Below are positions 5,837-9,443 of a stretch of 9,443 nt of DNA, one piece after another. Positions within the stretch are counted from its first letter, which is position 1; each line of letters opens with the position of its first letter. The notes under the pieces are model-generated. The model saw nothing but the letters and a program-made list of their open reading frames with translations. It was not told the origin of the DNA and did not search any database. Made by a program: the position numbers and the translations under genes. Origin of the DNA: Stramentimicrobium sp964525625 (GTDB lineage: Bacteria; Atribacterota; Phoenicimicrobiia; Phoenicimicrobiales; Stramentimicrobiaceae); assembly GCA_964525625.1 (NCBI GenBank), contig CAZGKY010000084.1, positions 1 through 9,443 of the forward strand. Reading direction: 5' to 3'.

Positions 5837-7006
5837 TTGATGAAAAACAAAAGTATGGACTTACTTTTCGAACGCAAGTTCCCCTGTAAAGTAATTATGG
5901 GAAGAGGAATATTGGCTGATGTAAAAAATAATCTCCTTCCCTATTTACCGGAAGCAAAAGTTGTTATCCTAACTAATCCAAAATTAAATAGACTTTATGG
6001 AAAACACCTTATTGCTGATTTAATTAATCAGGGCATTAATGTTCATACTGTGGTGATTCCTGATAGTGAAAAGACAAAAGATTTGGCTACTACGAAAAGA
6101 GTATGTGACAAATTATTAGACTGGCAAACAAACCGCTTTACCACTTTAATCACTCTGGGAGGTGGTGTTATTGGAGATTTAGGAGGTTTTATTGCTGCCA
6201 TATTTATGAGAGGGATCCCTTTAATTCATATTCCCACTACTCTTTTAGCACAGATTGATAGCAGTATTGGAGGAAAAGTGGCCATTAATCATAAAAGGGC
6301 AAAAAATATTATTGGCAATTTTTACCATCCTAAGGTCGTCTTAGTCGATTCAGAGCTATTACTGAGCTTACCCTTACCACAGATAAAAAATGGACTTGTA
6401 GAGGCTATTAAGATTGCTATTATTAGTAGCTGTCCCTTTTTCAATTGGTTGGAAGATAATATTGAAAAGATGTTACAAAAAGACCAGGTGACACTGGACA
6501 CTTTAGTTGAACAAGCAGTTCAGGCAAAAATCAACATTGTTTTAAGTGATCCCTGGGAAAATAATAAAAGACAATATCTAAATTTAGGGCATACTATCGG
6601 TCATGTATGGGAGACTATGGGCAATTATACCCGAATAACACATGGAGAAGCAGTAGCTTTAGGTCTATTAATGGAGACCAAAATTGCCTATAATATGGGA
6701 ATTTGCTCAGAGGACTGTCAGAAAAGAATTAATGACATCCTTTCCGCATTATTTAATACCTGTTCCTCAAAACCCTGGCCCTCCCTTTTACTTAAAAAGA
6801 TGCTAAATGTTAAGTTAAAAATAGATACTAATATCGATTTTAAAAAATTCTGGAATATCTTAACCTTAGATAAAAAGAATAAACAGAAAGGAGTAGTATG
6901 TGTGTTACCAGAGGAGTTGGGTAAGGTTCGCCTATGGGAACCTATGGATAAAAAATTAGTAAAAAAAGCCCTGGAAGATTTTTTTAACCATTATCGTTCT
7001 TTGTGA
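5837..7006 (+). CDS. aroB: 3-dehydroquinate synthase
   Basis: Cyclises DAHP to 3-dehydroquinate, step two, using NAD+ and a divalent metal. The 389-residue length is slightly above the usual 350-370. Motifs are GGGVIGDLGGFIAA (108-121, nucleotide and substrate binding), PTTLLAQIDSSIGGK (133-147), KNIIGNFYHP (156-165), VEAIK (188-192), GHTIGH (251-256) and THGEAVALG (268-276). Metal ligands by family alignment are Glu189, His252 and His269. DKKNKQKG (345-352) is the conserved C-terminal lysine segment. The extra length seems to lie in the C-terminal helical domain around 300-340. AGGAGG (5823-5828), within the end of aroK, is eight bases from the TTG at 5837 and eleven from the ATG at 5840. 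I keep the TTG on spacing, but the ATG, one codon later, is equally possible. Confidence 0.94.
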   Translation: MMKNKSMDLLFERKFPCKVIMGRGILADVKNNLLPYLPEAKVVILTNPKLNRLYGKHLIADLINQGINVHTVVIPDSEKTKDLATTKRVCDKLLDWQTNRFTTLITLGGGVIGDLGGFIAAIFMRGIPLIHIPTTLLAQIDSSIGGKVAINHKRAKNIIGNFYHPKVVLVDSELLLSLPLPQIKNGLVEAIKIAIISSCPFFNWLEDNIEKMLQKDQVTLDTLVEQAVQAKINIVLSDPWENNKRQYLNLGHTIGHVWETMGNYTRITHGEAVALGLLMETKIAYNMGICSEDCQKRINDILSALFNTCSSKPWPSLLLKKMLNVKLKIDTNIDFKKFWNILTLDKKNKQKGVVCVLPEELGKVRLWEPMDKKLVKKALEDFFNHYRSL

Positions 7007-7072
7007 ATGTAGCAAAGATTGGAGAAAGAATTTTTATCATAAAAAGATTAACCTATTTTAAAATACTACTAG

Positions 7073-7091
7073 CTACTGTCCAGGCCAGTAG
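7073..7091 (+). other. Small hairpin in the 123-base aroB-aroQ gap
   Basis: CTACTG (7073-7078) and CAGTAG (7086-7091) can form a 6-bp stem with a 7-base loop. No T-run follows, so it is not a terminator. It lies in the longest gap between genes of the operon (7007-7129). I see no leader peptide, T-box or good promoter in this gap. It could be an RNA-processing or stability element, or chance. Confidence 0.25.
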
Positions 7092-7116
7092 ATATTTACC
7101 TTATTATTAAAGAAAA

Positions 7117-7121
7117 AGGAG
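7117..7121 (+). promoter_or_regulatory. Ribosome-binding site that sets the aroQ start
   Basis: AGGAG lies eight bases before ATG 7130. The in-frame GTG at 7121 overlaps this site and is too close to use it. Confidence 0.8.
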
Positions 7122-7129
7122 TGAGAAGT

Positions 7130-7585
7130 ATGTTAACAATTGGAATTATCAATGGACCAAATCTAAATATGCTGGGGAAAAGAGATAAAAACATTTATGG
7201 AAAGCTAACTCTGGAAGAAATTAATCAAAGAATTAGAGATTTTGCCCAGGAAGAAGGTATAGAAGTAATTATTAAACAATCAAATTCAGAGGGAGATATA
7301 ATTGATGCTATTCAAAGCCTTTCTTATCAAGCTGATGGTTTAATTATTAATCCTGGAGCTTATACTCATTACAGTTATGCTATTGCTGATGCTTTAAGAG
7401 ATTGCCCCATTCCCAAGATAGAAGTTCACCTTTCCAATATTTATTCCAGAGAGGGGTTTCGCAGGAAATCAGTTACTGCTCCCGCCTGCACCGAACAGAT
7501 TGCAGGATTTGGATATGAGAGCTATATTCTTGCTCTCTATGCCTTAAAAGATTTAATAACAAATAGGCAAAAAAATATTAAATAA
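7130..7585 (+). CDS. aroQ: 3-dehydroquinate dehydratase, type II
   Basis: Dehydrates 3-dehydroquinate to 3-dehydroshikimate, step three. The 151-residue product is a standard type II dehydroquinase, normally a dodecamer, unrelated to the type I (AroD) enzyme. Motifs are GPNLNMLGKR (9-18), Tyr23 as the catalytic base in NIYGK, QSNSEGDIID (50-59), NPGAYTHYSYA (74-84), EVHLSNIYSREGFR (98-111) with His100, and the SVTAPA segment that follows. The symbol aroQ is also used elsewhere for a class of chorismate mutase, which this is not. It starts at ATG 7130. It follows aroB after 123 bases, the widest gap in the cluster, and 87 bases separate it from tyrA. No independent promoter is evident in either gap. 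Confidence 0.95.
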   Translation: MLTIGIINGPNLNMLGKRDKNIYGKLTLEEINQRIRDFAQEEGIEVIIKQSNSEGDIIDAIQSLSYQADGLIINPGAYTHYSYAIADALRDCPIPKIEVHLSNIYSREGFRRKSVTAPACTEQIAGFGYESYILALYALKDLITNRQKNIK

Positions 7586-7661
7586 AGGTACTGCTTAAGC
7601 GATCTTTACTGATATAAGATTAATTCAAAAATAGAAAATGTCTATCAAATAATTATGATTA

Positions 7662-7667
7662 AGAGGA
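7662..7667 (+). promoter_or_regulatory. Ribosome-binding site that sets the tyrA start
   Basis: AGAGGA lies five bases before ATG 7673. The in-frame ATG at 7655 has no Shine-Dalgarno sequence, and this site lies downstream of it. Confidence 0.7.
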
Positions 7668-7672
7668 AAAAA

Positions 7673-8566
7673 ATGAAAGAAGAAAGTGACTTTAAGCACA
7701 ATATAACCATTATTGGTGTGGGCCTAATCGGTGGTTCTCTGGGACTCTCCTTAAAAAAGAAGAATCCAACCTGGAAAATAGTTGGTATTGACCGACCAGA
7801 AATAATAAAAAAGGCAATGATAAAGGGTATTGTTGATAAAGGTACAACCAATCTACCCGAAGGGGTAAAAAAGGCTGACATAGTAGTGATTGCTACTCCA
7901 GTAAAGACAATAATGAGTTTACTATCTCAAATCAAACCTTTTCTTAAAAAAGGGTGCCTGGTTACCGATACTGGTAGTACCAAGAAAGAAATTATGTTAG
8001 AGGCTGAGAAGGTATTTGCCAGAGAAGTCGATTTTATTGGTGGACATCCCATGACCGGCTTAGAAAGAGGTGGAGTAGAATACGCCTGTTCAGACCTTTT
8101 TAAAGAAAAACCTTATCTTGTCATTCCCAAAAAGGGAAATAGCTTTTTAGCTCATCAAAAATTATCTTTTTTAATTAATTGTCTTGGAGCTCGAGAAATA
8201 AAGATAGATGATGCTCAAGAACACGACCAGATTATTGCCTTAGTCAGTCATCTACCCCAGTTAATTGCCGTAATTTTGACCAATATGTTGGGTTTATGGG
8301 TTAGAAAAAAGAATAAGGAGGATTACTTTACCATCAATGGTAAGGTTTTTCAAGAAATGACCAGGGTTGCTACCAGCCCTTTCGATATCTGGAAAGATAT
8401 TTATCAAACTAATGCTAATTTTACTCTTGATAGTATTGGGGAATTAGAAAAATGGTTGTTGAGGATCAAAGAGAAGATTGCCCGCAATCCAGTAGAATTA
8501 GAAGAGGATTTTCAAACAGCTCGATTTTTTAAAGAAGAGATGCTCAAGAAGATATACTCAAACTAA
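7673..8566 (+). CDS. tyrA: Prephenate dehydrogenase (TyrA family)
   Basis: Oxidatively decarboxylates prephenate to 4-hydroxyphenylpyruvate, the Tyr branch. The 297-residue product has an N-terminal Rossmann domain with GVGLIGGSLG (15-24) and an acidic Asp40 at the end of the second strand, which suggests NAD+ over NADP+. TDTGSTK (98-104), GGHPMTGLERGG (123-134, His125), VSHLPQ (191-196, His193) and Arg231 in EMTRVATSP match the catalytic and binding positions of TyrA proteins. It lacks the C-terminal ACT domain of B. subtilis TyrA (about 370 aa) and is not fused to chorismate mutase as in E. coli. Use of arogenate as substrate cannot be excluded from sequence alone. The start at 7673 is chosen on the ribosome-binding site; the ATG at 7655 would add six basic-rich residues. 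The stop is 53 bases from pheA. Confidence 0.92.
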   Translation: MKEESDFKHNITIIGVGLIGGSLGLSLKKKNPTWKIVGIDRPEIIKKAMIKGIVDKGTTNLPEGVKKADIVVIATPVKTIMSLLSQIKPFLKKGCLVTDTGSTKKEIMLEAEKVFAREVDFIGGHPMTGLERGGVEYACSDLFKEKPYLVIPKKGNSFLAHQKLSFLINCLGAREIKIDDAQEHDQIIALVSHLPQLIAVILTNMLGLWVRKKNKEDYFTINGKVFQEMTRVATSPFDIWKDIYQTNANFTLDSIGELEKWLLRIKEKIARNPVELEEDFQTARFFKEEMLKKIYSN

Positions 8567-8619
8567 AAATACCAGATGATATTCTTATTCGTAAATAATA
8601 GGAAAAGGAGTGTTAAGAA

Positions 8620-9396
8620 ATGGAGAAGAATATTGATGATTATTATTATAGAAAAAAGATAGCATTACAGGGGGAAATTGGGTCTTTTAGTGAAATGGCA
8701 GCCTTACAATATTTTGGCTCTCATATAGAGATTTTATCTGCTAATAGTTTTAAACAGGTTGCTGAAATGGTTAAAAATAAGCAGGCAGAGTATGCCATAT
8801 TACCAATAGAGAATTCCCAAACCGGGGGAATTAACAATGTCCATGATCTGTTATTACATGAAGATTTATTTGCTATTGGTGAAGTAATCTTGAAAATTGA
8901 ACATTGCCTTATTACCCATCCCGGTACCAAGAGAGAAAGGCTGGAAAGAATCTATTCTCATCCCCAAGCGCTGGCTCAATGTGAAAAATACTTATTAACT
9001 AATTTTCCCCATTGCCAGATTATACCAATTTATGATACTGCTGGTAGTATCAAACAGATCAAAGAATTACAGGATCTGGCTGCTGCGGGTATTGCCAGCA
9101 AGCGGGCTGCGTATTACTATCAGATGCAAATTATGGAACAAGGAATCGAAGACAATCCTTTTAATTATACCCGTTTTCTTGTTTTTTCTCCTGAGATGAT
9201 CAATTCAGAAAACACTAACAAGACCTCCATTATTTTTGCTGTAGTAAGTGTACCAGGGGCTATTTATAGATGTCTAAAAGAATTTGCTTTAAGAGAAATT
9301 AATTTAACCAGATTAGAATCCAGACCCAGTAAAAGAAAACCATGGGAATATGTTTTCTACATGGATTTTGAAAAAGGACTATGGGATAAAGCTACC
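8620..9396 (+). CDS. pheA: Prephenate dehydratase with ACT domain (3' end missing)
   Basis: Converts prephenate to phenylpyruvate, the Phe branch. The 259 genuine codons visible begin MEKNIDDYYY at ATG 8620, nine bases after AAAGGAG. Residues 14-190 are the dehydratase domain: LQGEIGSFSEMAA (16-28), LPIENSQTGGINNV (61-74), and Thr184-Arg185-Phe186 in the diagnostic NYTRFLV segment. Residues 201 onward are an ACT domain with PGAIY (212-216) and ESRP (233-236), the Phe-binding motifs, so allosteric inhibition by Phe is expected. The protein is the stand-alone type without a chorismate mutase domain, consistent with the separate aroH. The insert ends at codon 259 (ACC, 9394-9396) where adapter begins, so roughly the last 10-25 residues and the stop are missing. 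The open frame continues through the adapter, but that part is artefact. Confidence 0.94.
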
Positions 9397-9443
9397 AGAT
9401 CGGAAGAGCGTCGTGTAGGGAAAGAGTGTAGGATAGGGTGGGG
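9397..9443 (-). other. Sequencing-library adapter (artefact), inverted copy
   Basis: AGATCGGAAGAGC (9397-9409) begins the reverse complement of the TruSeq read-1 adapter, which runs to 9429. Bases 9397-9440 mirror 3-46 exactly, and the last three bases are extra G. It interrupts pheA in frame. Confidence 0.98.

Noticed and set aside
7645..7881. Minus-strand 78-residue hydrophobic frame antisense to the tyrA start
   Set aside because: Hydrophobicity arises from the complement of lysine-rich tyrA codons. It opposes the conserved GVGLIGGSLG region and has no ribosome-binding site.
8721..8930. Minus-strand 69-residue frame antisense to pheA
   Set aside because: It is opposite conserved dehydratase motifs, with no supporting start signal.
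3..9440. 44-base terminal inverted repeats as a transposon or linear-replicon end
   Set aside because: The repeats contain the Illumina TruSeq adapter sequence, so they are a library artefact.

Overview
The window is one AT-rich bacterial DNA fragment (insert about 47-9396) with Illumina TruSeq adapter sequence at both ends in inverted orientation. This looks like an untrimmed library molecule or synthetic long read from a genome or metagenome. The organism cannot be named from the sequence. Low GC, AGA/AGG arginine codons, strong Shine-Dalgarno sites, TTG starts, a Thermotoga-type DAHP synthase, a class II EPSP synthase and an AroH-type chorismate mutase fit a low-GC anaerobe such as a clostridial-grade Firmicute, a Thermotogota or an Atribacterota. 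That is a loose inference.

Layout: adapter (1-46); AT-rich non-coding DNA; a promoter (about 153-181); a short leader gene (215-307) whose peptide is a run of Phe and Tyr; three overlapping, mutually exclusive RNA hairpins; an intrinsic terminator (384-435); then ten tightly packed plus-strand genes aroH-aroF-aroA-aroE-aroC-aroK-aroB-aroQ-tyrA-pheA. The last gene is cut by the right-hand adapter.

Together the genes encode all seven common shikimate-pathway steps (AroF, AroB, AroQ, AroE, AroK, AroA, AroC), chorismate mutase (AroH), and the two branch enzymes that send prephenate to Tyr (TyrA) or Phe (PheA). Only the final aminotransferase is not seen, and no trp genes are present. Gaps are short, with one overlap (aroC/aroK) and one zero-gap junction (aroK/aroB), so one transcript is likely.

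The most interesting element is the 5' leader. It reads as a ribosome-mediated attenuator sensing charged tRNA-Phe and tRNA-Tyr. Ten of eleven consecutive codons are Phe or Tyr. The end of the peptide gene (284-296) is perfectly complementary over 13 bp to 335-347. That pairing competes with hairpin 325-367, which in turn competes with an antiterminator (353-398), which competes with the terminator. The peptide and the complementarities are read directly from the sequence. The switching mechanism is inferred by analogy with known amino-acid operon attenuators.
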